Source: Kineothrix sp. IPX-CK
GTDB taxonomy: Bacteria; Bacillota; Clostridia; Lachnospirales; Lachnospiraceae
Assembly: GCF_039134705.1 (NCBI RefSeq)
Contig: NZ_CP146256.1
Span: 1,736,001 to 1,800,000, forward strand
Length of the DNA stretch: 64,000 bases
Direction of reading: 5' to 3'
Positions 1 through 8,426 of this stretch are shown here, piece after piece. Under the pieces are notes generated by a model. It was not told the origin of the DNA. It saw only the letters and a list, made by a program, of their open reading frames with translations, and ran no database searches. A program made the translations under genes and the position numbers. Position 1 is the stretch's first letter. Each line of letters opens with the position of its first letter.

Positions 1-1
1 A

Positions 2-601
2 AAAGGGATACGTAAGATATACATCGGTCAGGACTTCGCCAATCTTTTTTCGGGAATACCGTCTCCGAAACGGGAAAATGAAGAGTTTTTCCGTTCATGT
101 GGTTTTATTTTGAATAAGGATGAGCATTATGATCTGGAAGCAGATATAGTAAACAATAATAAAATAGATGATTTCGATACTATGGAATTTGAAAAAGAAT
201 TTATTACGGGTATTTTGAAAAAGGAGGATTCTTCCGGATTATTGGATTTTCTGAAGGAGGAATTCCCCGGGCGCTGGGAATATGAAGCGAAAGCATATCT
301 TGGGAATGCGGGAAAGCTTGAAAATATCATTATTATGAAAAGCGCAGCGGATGACGCAATTTTGGGGTACTGTATGACTGCCGTGCATGAGGGAGGTACG
401 GGAGGATTAGGTCCTGTCGGAATCGCACGCAGTATCAGGGGCAGACACGCAGGAGAATATATTTTAAGACAGTCTTTGGTGCAGCTCCGAAGACTTGGAG
501 CGGAAAGAGTCTGTATTGACTGGACAATTTTAAAAGACTTTTATGGACAATTTGATTTTTTACCGGTACGAACCTTCCGTAGTGGTTATAAAGAATTATG
601 A
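2..601 (+). CDS. Tandem GNAT-family acetyltransferase, 5'-truncated by window
   Basis: The frame is open from base 2, so the true start lies before the window; a TTG at 110 is an internal codon rather than a convincing start. The visible 199 residues hold the end of one GNAT-like fold (FSGIPSP followed by FFRSCGF) and then a second GNAT domain, whose acetyl-CoA loop is probably the segment around GPVGIARSIRGRHAGEY. GNAT proteins transfer acetyl or other acyl groups from CoA to amines; the substrate cannot be read here. It is the first visible gene of a + strand operon with the DUF4127, PHP, NanE and esterase genes, which suggests an amino-sugar or modified-glycan substrate (inference). The two-domain reading rests on motif impressions. 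Confidence 0.75.
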   Translation, partial: KGIRKIYIGQDFANLFSGIPSPKRENEEFFRSCGFILNKDEHYDLEADIVNNNKIDDFDTMEFEKEFITGILKKEDSSGLLDFLKEEFPGRWEYEAKAYLGNAGKLENIIIMKSAADDAILGYCMTAVHEGGTGGLGPVGIARSIRGRHAGEYILRQSLVQLRRLGAERVCIDWTILKDFYGQFDFLPVRTFRSGYKEL

Positions 602-640
602 AGAAGATGATATGCGTAAAACGCAGGAATGGTGGTAGAG

Positions 641-2152
641 ATGAAAAAAAAGATTGTATTACTTCCTTTGGATGAGAGACCATGTAATTATGATTTTCCG
701 GTTGATTTATTCCGCCATGATGATTTGAACCTGGTTCGCCCATCAAAGCTTGGAAATAAAAAAGAACCGGCTAATGTGGATGAAATTGCCGAATATTTAA
801 AGGAAGAATGCAAGGATGCAGACGGACTGATTCTTTCTGTCGACATGCTGTTGTATGGAGGTTTGATTCCGTCCAGGCTCCATTATGAAACAATTGAAAA
901 ATTAAAGCAGACTGCGGAAACGATCAAACATATAAAGGACAAAAACCCCGGTCTTACTGTATTTGCTTTTCAGGTAATTATGAGATGTCCTGCTTATTCA
1001 AGCGACGACGAAGAACCGGAATATTATGATAAGTGCGGAGAGACGATTCATTTGACCGGTGAAATCGTTCATAAAAGCAGGCTGGGCTTATGCGGTGAAA
1101 ATGGGATGCAGGGCATTATGCCTGACATTAATCAGATATATTTGAATGATTATATTGGGAGACGAGAGATTAACCGTGCGATGAATCTTCATATATTGAA
1201 ATACTTGAAAGAAGGATACATTGACTTTCTGGTAATCCCGCAGGATGATTCGGCGACCTATGGATATGCGGCAATGGACAGGGATCAGATATGTGCGGAA
1301 ATTGAGAAAAGAAATTTGTCGGATAGAATTCTTGTGTATCCTGGAGCGGATGAAGTGGCACTCACATTAATGACACGCATGATCAATAAATCGGAAATGA
1401 AGAAACCGAAGGTGTACGTAAAATATGCATGTGAGATGGCAAAGAATGTGATTCCTCTTTATGAAGGAAGTACACTTTCAGGAACCGTAAAGTATCACAT
1501 TCTATCGGCCGGGTGCCAGCTGGCTGATTGTTATGAAACCGCAGATATAATAATGGTTCTTACTGCCCCGGCGGGAACAATGAAAGAAGCGGCTGCTCAG
1601 CCATGTAATCTGCCTGAATATCGTACGGAGAGAAATCTTGCGGAATTAATTGATTTTATCAAGGACAGGACGGCAGAAAACAGGATCGTAACGATAGCGG
1701 ACAATGCATATGCGAATGGAGGGGATCTGGAATTCATCAAAATGATGGATAACAACCAGCTCCTGATGAAAGTGGCGGGATATGCAGGCTGGAATACATC
1801 GGCAAACACTATCGGCACAGCACTGGCGGAGGGTGTTGATGCCTTGTACTTTGGCAATAGCAATAACCATCGCAATTTCCTTGTGAAACGCTATATTGAA
1901 GATGCAGGCTATTGCTCGGTAGTGCGAAAAAACGTAACGGAAAAATTAAGTGGTCTTGGAATGGATTATTTTGACGTAAAAGAAAAAGACGGGGCCGTTT
2001 CGAAAATAGTAGAGCAAGAGCTAAGAAAATTTCTGAAAGATTATTGTTCTTCTATCGCATCGAAAACATGGATAGATTTTGTGTATATGCCATGGAGAAG
2101 AATGTTTGAAATTGGTCTCAGTGCTGGAATAGAGGAAATCTCAAATGATTGA
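641..2152 (+). CDS. DUF4127 family protein
   Basis: The 503-residue protein opens with the DUF4127 hallmark IVLLPLDERPCN at residues 5-16. Other blocks I associate with that family are present: QDDSATYGY, YPGADEVA, DNAYANGGD and YAGWNTSANTIG. The molecular function of DUF4127 is not established. There is no signal peptide or membrane segment, so it is probably cytosolic. I chose ATG 641 because GGTGG at 631-635 lies five bases upstream; an in-frame ATG at 629 has poorer spacing. Its end overlaps the PHP gene by 8 bases, implying translational coupling. The many conserved Asp, Asn and Gly residues suggest an enzyme, perhaps acting on a carbohydrate given the neighbours nanE and a CE2-like esterase. 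Confidence 0.85.
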   Translation: MKKKIVLLPLDERPCNYDFPVDLFRHDDLNLVRPSKLGNKKEPANVDEIAEYLKEECKDADGLILSVDMLLYGGLIPSRLHYETIEKLKQTAETIKHIKDKNPGLTVFAFQVIMRCPAYSSDDEEPEYYDKCGETIHLTGEIVHKSRLGLCGENGMQGIMPDINQIYLNDYIGRREINRAMNLHILKYLKEGYIDFLVIPQDDSATYGYAAMDRDQICAEIEKRNLSDRILVYPGADEVALTLMTRMINKSEMKKPKVYVKYACEMAKNVIPLYEGSTLSGTVKYHILSAGCQLADCYETADIIMVLTAPAGTMKEAAAQPCNLPEYRTERNLAELIDFIKDRTAENRIVTIADNAYANGGDLEFIKMMDNNQLLMKVAGYAGWNTSANTIGTALAEGVDALYFGNSNNHRNFLVKRYIEDAGYCSVVRKNVTEKLSGLGMDYFDVKEKDGAVSKIVEQELRKFLKDYCSSIASKTWIDFVYMPWRRMFEIGLSAGIEEISND

Positions 2153-3122
2153 TCAAAAGGGATTTACGGATAGGGGAAACTGGTATAAGGGAAATCTGCA
2201 CAGCCATACGATCAATTCAGATGGTATTTACAGTCCGCAGACGGCAAAAGAAGAGTTCATGAAACACGGATATTCCTTTTTATGTCTGAGCGACCATAAT
2301 CTTTATACGGATTACCGCGAAAGTCTGAATTCAGGTGATTTTATCATATTACCGGGATTGGAAGCAGCCGCAGTTTTATTTGATGAAAACATGGATTGCG
2401 TCAAGGTCCACCATATAAATGGAATCCTTGGCACAACGCAAATGCAGGAGAGGGCAACGCTGCCATTGTTTGGTCATATGGAAAAATATGGCCCGTATTT
2501 ATTTTATGGCAGCTGGGATGAGGCGGCGGCAGCTCAGATGATTATCGATGAGCTTCATAACAAGGGCTGCTTTGTTACTTATAATCATCCGGTATGGTCG
2601 CGCATAGATATTAATACATTACATTGGCTGAAAGACGTCGATTTGCTGGAAATATTTAATTACAATACGGAAAATGAAAGCGGAACGGGATTTATCACCA
2701 GTTGTTGGGACCAGATGCTAAGGGCGGGCATAAAACAGAAAGCAAATGCAACGGATGATAACCATAACGGAGGAATCTTCGATGATGCCTTTGGCGGTTT
2801 CATCATGGTAAATGCAAAACGCCTGCATCAGGATGATATTGTTTCGGCCATTCTGGAGGGAAATTATTATTCCTCTTCAGGACCGCTTATTAAGGACTGG
2901 GGAATCAGGGACAGTAAGATCTCTTTCTCTTGTGAACCCGTAGAAAGAATTAATATTATAGCAGACGGATTTGTCGGTTCCGGTATCACATTCATTGCAG
3001 AGGCCGGTGAAAGCCTTACAGATTGTGAGTACCTGCTTACAGGAAAAGAACACTACGTAAGAATAGAATGTATGGATAGGAAGGGCAGAAAAGCTTGGAC
3101 CAATCCAATCTATATAAAATAA
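2145..3122 (+). CDS. PHP-domain metal-dependent hydrolase
   Basis: This 325-residue protein has the PHP signature: NLHSHT with His19 and His21, LSDHN with Asp50-His51, a later YNHPVW and ATDDNH. These are metal ligands of the polymerase-and-histidinol-phosphatase fold, whose members usually cleave phosphate esters. The C-terminal ~70 residues look like an added beta-rich domain. It overlaps the DUF4127 gene by 8 bases and sits 12 bases before nanE, so it is co-transcribed. The substrate is unknown; a sugar phosphate or phosphorylated amino sugar would suit the operon (inference). Confidence 0.85.
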   Translation: MIDQKGFTDRGNWYKGNLHSHTINSDGIYSPQTAKEEFMKHGYSFLCLSDHNLYTDYRESLNSGDFIILPGLEAAAVLFDENMDCVKVHHINGILGTTQMQERATLPLFGHMEKYGPYLFYGSWDEAAAAQMIIDELHNKGCFVTYNHPVWSRIDINTLHWLKDVDLLEIFNYNTENESGTGFITSCWDQMLRAGIKQKANATDDNHNGGIFDDAFGGFIMVNAKRLHQDDIVSAILEGNYYSSSGPLIKDWGIRDSKISFSCEPVERINIIADGFVGSGITFIAEAGESLTDCEYLLTGKEHYVRIECMDRKGRKAWTNPIYIK

Positions 3123-3134
3123 GGAGATGAGGAT

Positions 3135-3830
3135 ATGAAGAATATGGAAGTACTTCATAAAATCAAAGGAGGTTTGATTGTTTCCTGTCAGGCATTGGAA
3201 ACGGAACCTCTGTATGGAGCTGATATGATGGCAAGAATGGCCGTTGCAGCAAGGGACGGAGGAGCGGTGGCAATACGCTCGAATTCACCGCAGGACGTTA
3301 AGGCGATTAAAAAGGCAGTATCGTTACCGGTTATCGGATTGTATAAGGTAAATTATCCTGATTCAGAGGTATATATTACACCAACTATGAGAGAAATTGA
3401 TTCCTTAATGGAAGCGGCTCCTGATATTATTGCCATGGACGCAACCAATAGGCTGAGGCCGCATAATGAAACGCTGGAGCATTTTTTTGCCGAAGTTATG
3501 GAGAAATATCCCGATATGTTATTTATGGCAGATTGTTCTTGTTTTGAGGATGCCGCACAGGCACAACGGCTTGGATTTGATATTGCAGGGACGACGCTGT
3601 GCGGTTATACGAAGGAAACCAGTAATAGTATGATCCCTAATTACGATATGCTGCGCCGCATGACAAGGGAGCTTAAGATACCGGTTATTGCTGAAGGCGG
3701 AATATGGAATACGGAGCAGCTTCAAAGAGTATTTGAGGAAAAAATACTTGCGGCGGTAGTTGGAACGGCAATCACGCGGCCAAGAGAGATAACCAGGCAT
3801 TTCATCAACGCTATACATAAGGAACAGTAG
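3135..3830 (+). CDS. nanE: N-acylglucosamine-6-phosphate 2-epimerase (NanE)
   Basis: NanE interconverts N-acetylmannosamine 6-phosphate and N-acetylglucosamine 6-phosphate in sialic acid and ManNAc catabolism. The 231-residue length is typical. Family blocks are clear: GGLIVSCQALE near the N-terminus, AIRSN around residue 47, GLYKV with the presumed catalytic Lys71, IAMDATNR, and the catalytic-Glu motif VIAEGGIWN near residue 190. A strong AGGAGATGAGG precedes the ATG. The gene lies 2 bases before the esterase gene. No nanA, nanK or nagA is in the window, so this copy may serve a ManNAc-bearing glycan rather than free sialic acid (inference). Confidence 0.93.
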   Translation: MKNMEVLHKIKGGLIVSCQALETEPLYGADMMARMAVAARDGGAVAIRSNSPQDVKAIKKAVSLPVIGLYKVNYPDSEVYITPTMREIDSLMEAAPDIIAMDATNRLRPHNETLEHFFAEVMEKYPDMLFMADCSCFEDAAQAQRLGFDIAGTTLCGYTKETSNSMIPNYDMLRRMTRELKIPVIAEGGIWNTEQLQRVFEEKILAAVVGTAITRPREITRHFINAIHKEQ

Positions 3831-3832
3831 GC

Positions 3833-4879
3833 ATGAATATAAATCTATCCGATGACAAAATAAAAATAATGGGACGTCATGAATGGAAAGAAGATATGCT
3901 GTATTTGTGCTATTCGGGTGCATATATAGAGTTTGTTTTCACTGGTACCAGGCTCCTCGTCAGGATGTTCTCAGAATTTGTGAAAGAAAGAGAGAACTGC
4001 ATGATGGCTGTTTTTATAAATGGTTCCAGTCAGTTGGTCTTTCCATTAAAAGATGGGATACATGACTATCAAATTTTCAATTTTCATGAAACCAGAACCG
4101 TCATTGTTAGATTAATGAAAATAACGGAGGCCCAATATGCATCCTCAGCGATAAATGTTTTGATTACAGATGACACGGCATGCATTCAGCCTACCGATTA
4201 TTCGGACAGAAGAATAGAATTTATCGGAGATTCCATTACCTGCGGATATGGGAATGAAGGAACAGAAGACGGTGTGTTTTCTACTGCGGATGAAAATGTT
4301 TCCAAGTCGTATGCGGTATTGACAGCCGGGAGCCTTCAGGCAGACTTTACATTGATTTCTTTCAGCGGAATCGGAATCATTTCCCGCTATGTGGAACCGG
4401 AGGTCATGGAACCGCTGACAGATATATTGATGCCGGAGATATACCATTATTGCGATTGGTATCTGGCTCGCAGAAAGAACTGGGAACCGGCTGAAAAATG
4501 GAACTTTGGCAGATTTCAGCCTGAAATTGTAGTGATTAATCTGGGAACAAATGATGCGAGTTACATACGGGATGATCCGGGCAAAAAGCGCCGGTTTATT
4601 ATTAAGTATGCAGAATTCATACATATGGTAAGACAGAATTATAGAAATGCAGAGATTATATGTACTATTGGTGTTATGGAAAACAGGCTGAACGATGCGG
4701 TGAAAAAATCAGTGAATTATTATAAGGAAAGAACCGGTGATGAAAAAGTAGTTTTCTTTATGCAGGAAATGCAGTGCAGGGAGGATGGATATGGAACAGC
4801 TATGCACCCATCTGTTCGCACCCATGAAAAAATGGCATGGAAATTAACCAGGTTTATTTTAGATAATAATTTATGGTAA
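3833..4879 (+). CDS. CE2-like SGNH/GDSL carbohydrate esterase
   Basis: The 348-residue protein has an N-terminal beta-rich region of about 120 residues followed by an SGNH hydrolase domain, the two-part layout of carbohydrate esterase family 2. Catalytic Ser134 lies in GDSITCGYG, the oxyanion block GTND is at 238-241, and the histidine block AMHPSVRTHEKMA supplies His325. CE2 enzymes remove O-acetyl groups from sugars. There is no signal peptide, so it probably acts inside the cell on imported acetylated sugars. The gene follows nanE by 2 bases. The pairing with a GNAT acyltransferase in the same operon is notable. Confidence 0.85.
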   Translation: MNINLSDDKIKIMGRHEWKEDMLYLCYSGAYIEFVFTGTRLLVRMFSEFVKERENCMMAVFINGSSQLVFPLKDGIHDYQIFNFHETRTVIVRLMKITEAQYASSAINVLITDDTACIQPTDYSDRRIEFIGDSITCGYGNEGTEDGVFSTADENVSKSYAVLTAGSLQADFTLISFSGIGIISRYVEPEVMEPLTDILMPEIYHYCDWYLARRKNWEPAEKWNFGRFQPEIVVINLGTNDASYIRDDPGKKRRFIIKYAEFIHMVRQNYRNAEIICTIGVMENRLNDAVKKSVNYYKERTGDEKVVFFMQEMQCREDGYGTAMHPSVRTHEKMAWKLTRFILDNNLW

Positions 4880-4925
4880 TGGAATTCCTAAAGGAGTCGA
4901 GTCAGACATAGGTGAAAGAAGAATA

Positions 4926-6296
4926 ATGAATCGTTGGAAAATGATAATTAGTAATTTTCTGGAGAAACAATTTGGAAGTAGTTTGTTTACGTATCGAGAG
5001 GTGCTTAATATGCTGCTTCCAATTATTTTAGATGCCTTTTTTATCAATGCTATCGGTATTCTGACAACTGCGATGATCAGTACTTCCAGTCAGGAGTCGG
5101 TAGCGGCAGTAAGTCTGGTGAATCCCATAGCAATAATAATCTATGCGGTAATTAGCGCACTGGCCACAGGCGGAACAATTCTTACAGCCCGGTATGCCGG
5201 ACTGGGGGAAAAGGAAAAAATACAGAGAACAGCCGGACAGGTGGTGGGGATAGTTGTGGTAGCCTCTTTTTTTATAAGCCTTTTGATTCTGCTCAGTACA
5301 AAACATATTGTACAAATATTGTTTATTGGCGCTGATCCGGTTATTGTCAGCAAAGCTGCGAAATATCTCGCAGGAGTTTCGTTATCTATGGTTTTTCTGG
5401 CTGCTTATCTTGGAGCATTTTCTGTCTTCAGAGGAATTGGAGAGACGAAAACATGTCTTAAGCTGACTGTAATGGTAAATCTGCTGCATCTTTTCCTCAG
5501 TTTCCTGTTTCTCAATATCTTGCATATGGATATTGTAGGGACAGCGTTGTCTCTTATTATTGCAAGAGCGGCCGGCGGTGCGGCCGGAATCTATTTGTTA
5601 GTAAGAAAAAGGGGAACGTTGAGAATTCCTCTCCGCTACTTTTTCAAGATGGAAGAATCAACAATAAAAAATACATTTGGAATAGGAGCTCCATATGCAT
5701 TGGAACAAATCTTTTTTAACGGCAGCAGTATGATTGTCCAGATCTTTCTTGTGTCGATGGGCACGGTATATATATCCGCGTATGCGGTGGCAAATTCTTT
5801 TCTCAGTATTGTTTATGCCGCAGGAATGGCTGTCGGAACACTTTCCATGACAGTGGTAGGACAATGTCTCGGGGCAGGAAAAGGTGATGATGCCAGAAAG
5901 TATGGAAAGAGTTTCTGCGCATTGGGACAGTTTGTTATTATCATATCGCTGGCGATATTTATTCCGCTGATGCCTGTTATTCTCAAACTATACCAGGCAC
6001 CTGAGAATACCGTCATATTAATTCAGCAATTGATATACTTGATGGTTATTCCTCTTATTTTGTTTTGGCCGGTATCGGGAATTATGCCGTGCATATTACG
6101 AGCAGGCGGGGACTCCATGTTCTGCTCTTTAAGTTCATTGATTATCATGTGGGTAGTGAGGGTATTTGCTGGATATATACTTACGGTTCCAATAGGAATG
6201 GGAATCATAGGATTATGGGTAACAATGCCTCTTGAGTGGTTAATCAGAACGGTGATCTACCGGAGGCGGTTCTGGTATACCGGACTGCGGCAGTAG
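4926..6296 (+). CDS. MATE-family multidrug/solute efflux transporter
   Basis: The 456-residue integral membrane protein has about twelve hydrophobic segments and MATE-like features: an N-terminal run LLPIILDAFFINAIGI, then TGGTILTARYAGLGEKEKI and a second-half counterpart VGQCLGAGKGDDARKYG. MATE proteins export cationic compounds using Na+ or H+ gradients. It begins 46 bases after the esterase and reads in the same direction, so it may be the last gene of the operon, possibly exporting an intermediate; a separate promoter cannot be excluded. The RBS (AAAGAAGA) is weak. Confidence 0.85.
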   Translation: MNRWKMIISNFLEKQFGSSLFTYREVLNMLLPIILDAFFINAIGILTTAMISTSSQESVAAVSLVNPIAIIIYAVISALATGGTILTARYAGLGEKEKIQRTAGQVVGIVVVASFFISLLILLSTKHIVQILFIGADPVIVSKAAKYLAGVSLSMVFLAAYLGAFSVFRGIGETKTCLKLTVMVNLLHLFLSFLFLNILHMDIVGTALSLIIARAAGGAAGIYLLVRKRGTLRIPLRYFFKMEESTIKNTFGIGAPYALEQIFFNGSSMIVQIFLVSMGTVYISAYAVANSFLSIVYAAGMAVGTLSMTVVGQCLGAGKGDDARKYGKSFCALGQFVIIISLAIFIPLMPVILKLYQAPENTVILIQQLIYLMVIPLILFWPVSGIMPCILRAGGDSMFCSLSSLIIMWVVRVFAGYILTVPIGMGIIGLWVTMPLEWLIRTVIYRRRFWYTGLRQ

Positions 6297-6340
6297 AAAT
6301 CAGGTATTAATTGCTTTTTCATTTATTTCTTGGTACTATC

Positions 6341-6346
6341 TATAAT
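6341..6346 (+). promoter_or_regulatory. Possible -10 box for the OmpR-type two-component operon
   Basis: TATAAT occurs 64 bases before the regulator start, in the 113-base gap after the MATE gene. No good -35 box is found 16-18 bases upstream, so this is a weak call. Confidence 0.3.
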
Positions 6347-6409
6347 AGGATATAAAAGTATTATAACTGTTAAAAAGTTAAGAACACATATCTTTGAGGA
6401 TACGTAAAC

Positions 6410-7102
6410 ATGAAATATGATTGCTTAATTATAGATGATGAATTGGATATTGCCAAAACCTCGGCGGAATATTTTGAAATGTTTGGTATTAAGACTTCAT
6501 ATGTCACAGAATATGAGGAAGGACTGCGTTTTTTTGATACAAATGAAGTGTCATTGCTTATTTTAGATATTAATTTGAATGAGCGTTCCGGATTTGAGTT
6601 TTGTAAGACAATACGCAGTAGATCAGATATTCCCATATTGTTTATTAGCGCGAGAGACAGTGAAGGAGACGTATTAACAGGGCTTAATATTGGAGGAGAT
6701 GACTATATTGTAAAACCATTTACCTTAAATATTTTACTGGCTAAGGCTAAGGCCATGCTAAAACGTTACCAAACTTACAGGAGCAAGGAAGAAAAGACAG
6801 AGTCACCGATTCCCCCGCATATTAAGATAGATTATAATTACAGGCAGGTCAGTGTAAATGGAGAGGCTGTGAAATTTAAGAATCAGGAATTCCGATTGCT
6901 CACATATCTGATCAGGAATTGCAACCGTGTCATTTCAAAAGAGGAATTGTTTGAGAAGGTATGGGAGGATGCTTATGTAAGTGATGTTACTTTGAATGTC
7001 CATATCAGGCGTATTCGTGAAAAAATTGAGCCGGACCCGAAGAATCCGGAGTACATTAAGACGATCTGGGGTGTAGGATATGTATTCGAGGTAAAGGTAT
7101 GA
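6410..7102 (+). CDS. OmpR/PhoB-family response regulator
   Basis: This 230-residue protein has a receiver domain (phospho-acceptor Asp53 in LILDINL, acidic pair at Asp9-Asp10, conserved Lys in IVKPF) and a C-terminal winged helix ending in HIRRIREKIEPDPKNPEYIKT... WGVGYVF, typical of the OmpR class. It is cytosolic and binds DNA when phosphorylated. The partner kinase starts 8 bases downstream. The convergent ABC transporter and serine hydrolase beyond the kinase are plausible targets, since such systems often control adjacent FtsX-type exporters, but no binding site was proven. Confidence 0.92.
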   Translation: MKYDCLIIDDELDIAKTSAEYFEMFGIKTSYVTEYEEGLRFFDTNEVSLLILDINLNERSGFEFCKTIRSRSDIPILFISARDSEGDVLTGLNIGGDDYIVKPFTLNILLAKAKAMLKRYQTYRSKEEKTESPIPPHIKIDYNYRQVSVNGEAVKFKNQEFRLLTYLIRNCNRVISKEELFEKVWEDAYVSDVTLNVHIRRIREKIEPDPKNPEYIKTIWGVGYVFEVKV

Positions 7103-7109
7103 TATTGAA

Positions 7110-8369
7110 ATGAAGAAGCTAAAATATATCTTTGTAAATATGATAATAGTGACATTAATCGCTGTTGCGGGGATTATAATCATAAACGGGAGACAGTTGG
7201 AATACAGTAATGATATCGTGGCGCTTAATCGGATAACTATCGAGGCAAGTAAGAACTTTGAACATTTGGAAGATTTGGATCTGCAACCGGATACAGGAGA
7301 ATTTGCAATTTTTAATTTGAACGGTGAACTGGTTTACAGTCATGGTTATAAAGCGGAAACGATGATTGAGGCAGTGAAAGAAGCAAATGCCATGCAGAAT
7401 ATTATCTTAGATGATGAGGTTCTTGGTACGGTAGTTCTTGCACCAACATATAAGGACATCATGTATAATTACCAGATACAGATAATCCTTATCCTGACTT
7501 ATGTTTTGATTGCAATGTGGGGAATCAGTATAGTATCAGCTTTCTATATCGAACGTTCAATAATAAGACCATTTGAAGAAATGAAGGAGTTTGCAAAAGA
7601 AATAGCGATAGGAAACCTGGAAATAAATCTAAAGATGGATAGGAGAAATATTTTCGGTATATTTACTGAAAGTTTCGATATCATGCGTATGGAGTTAAAA
7701 CATGCCAGAGAAAAAGCAGAAAAGATAGAAAAGAGCAAAATGGAACTAATTGCGTCTATCAGTCATGATATTAAGACACCTATTACGTCTATTATGGTCA
7801 TATGTGAATTCTTAAGCGTAATTATTAAGGATGAAGCTCAGCTTGCTAAGATTTTATCCATATCCGCCAAGGCAGAGCAGATTAATCTGATGACGGCAGA
7901 TTTGTTAAACAGCCAGCTTGAGGAATTGGGAGAATTAAAAGTAACAATGGATTCGGTTCTTAGCAGTGATATCGTTAACACGTTCAAACTTGCAGACGGC
8001 AGGGAAAAAATCGTCGAATGCAGGATTGAAGACTGCATTGTTAAGGCTGACAAAGTCCGAATGCAGCAGATTATTAATAATATTATTGATAATTCATATA
8101 AATATGCGGATACCGAGATATGGATCGGAAGTAAACTCTTGGACAACAGCTTATTTATCAGTATAAAAGATAGGGGAAATGGAGTTGCAGAAGAAGAGAT
8201 ACATAAGATAAAAGAGAAATTTTATCGTGCTAAGGGTACGGAAAATAAGCACGGCAGCGGACTTGGTCTATATATAGTCAATGAGCTTATGAAGAAAATG
8301 GATGGCAGCGTATCCTTTCGGAATGAAGAAGATGGATTTGTTGCTGAGCTGGAATTGAAATTAGTATAA
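7110..8369 (+). CDS. Membrane sensor histidine kinase
   Basis: The 419-residue kinase has a first membrane segment at about 7-26, an extracytoplasmic loop of about 95 residues, a second segment at about 123-146, a HAMP region, a HisKA domain with phospho-His219 in SISHDIKTPITSI, and an ATPase domain with NNIIDNSYKYA, DRGNGV and GSGLGLYI. It pairs with the upstream OmpR-type regulator. The short sensor loop gives no clue to the ligand. A strong terminator follows the stop. Confidence 0.93.
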   Translation: MKKLKYIFVNMIIVTLIAVAGIIIINGRQLEYSNDIVALNRITIEASKNFEHLEDLDLQPDTGEFAIFNLNGELVYSHGYKAETMIEAVKEANAMQNIILDDEVLGTVVLAPTYKDIMYNYQIQIILILTYVLIAMWGISIVSAFYIERSIIRPFEEMKEFAKEIAIGNLEINLKMDRRNIFGIFTESFDIMRMELKHAREKAEKIEKSKMELIASISHDIKTPITSIMVICEFLSVIIKDEAQLAKILSISAKAEQINLMTADLLNSQLEELGELKVTMDSVLSSDIVNTFKLADGREKIVECRIEDCIVKADKVRMQQIINNIIDNSYKYADTEIWIGSKLLDNSLFISIKDRGNGVAEEEIHKIKEKFYRAKGTENKHGSGLGLYIVNELMKKMDGSVSFRNEEDGFVAELELKLV

Positions 8370-8374
8370 ACGGT

Positions 8375-8410
8375 ACAAAGGGGATGTCGAGACAGACAGC
8401 CCCTTTTTGT
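8375..8410. terminator. Bidirectional intrinsic terminator
   Basis: ACAAAGGGG and CCCCTTTTTGT form a hairpin stem in the 57-base gap between two convergent genes, with T-rich flanks in both directions. It can end both the kinase transcript and the serine hydrolase transcript. Confidence 0.8.
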
Positions 8411-8426
8411 AATAGAAAAGTCGTTC

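Noticed and set aside
435..746. 103-codon minus strand ORF
   Set aside because: It spans the end of the GNAT gene and the start of the DUF4127 gene in antisense, with low-complexity composition and no ribosome site.
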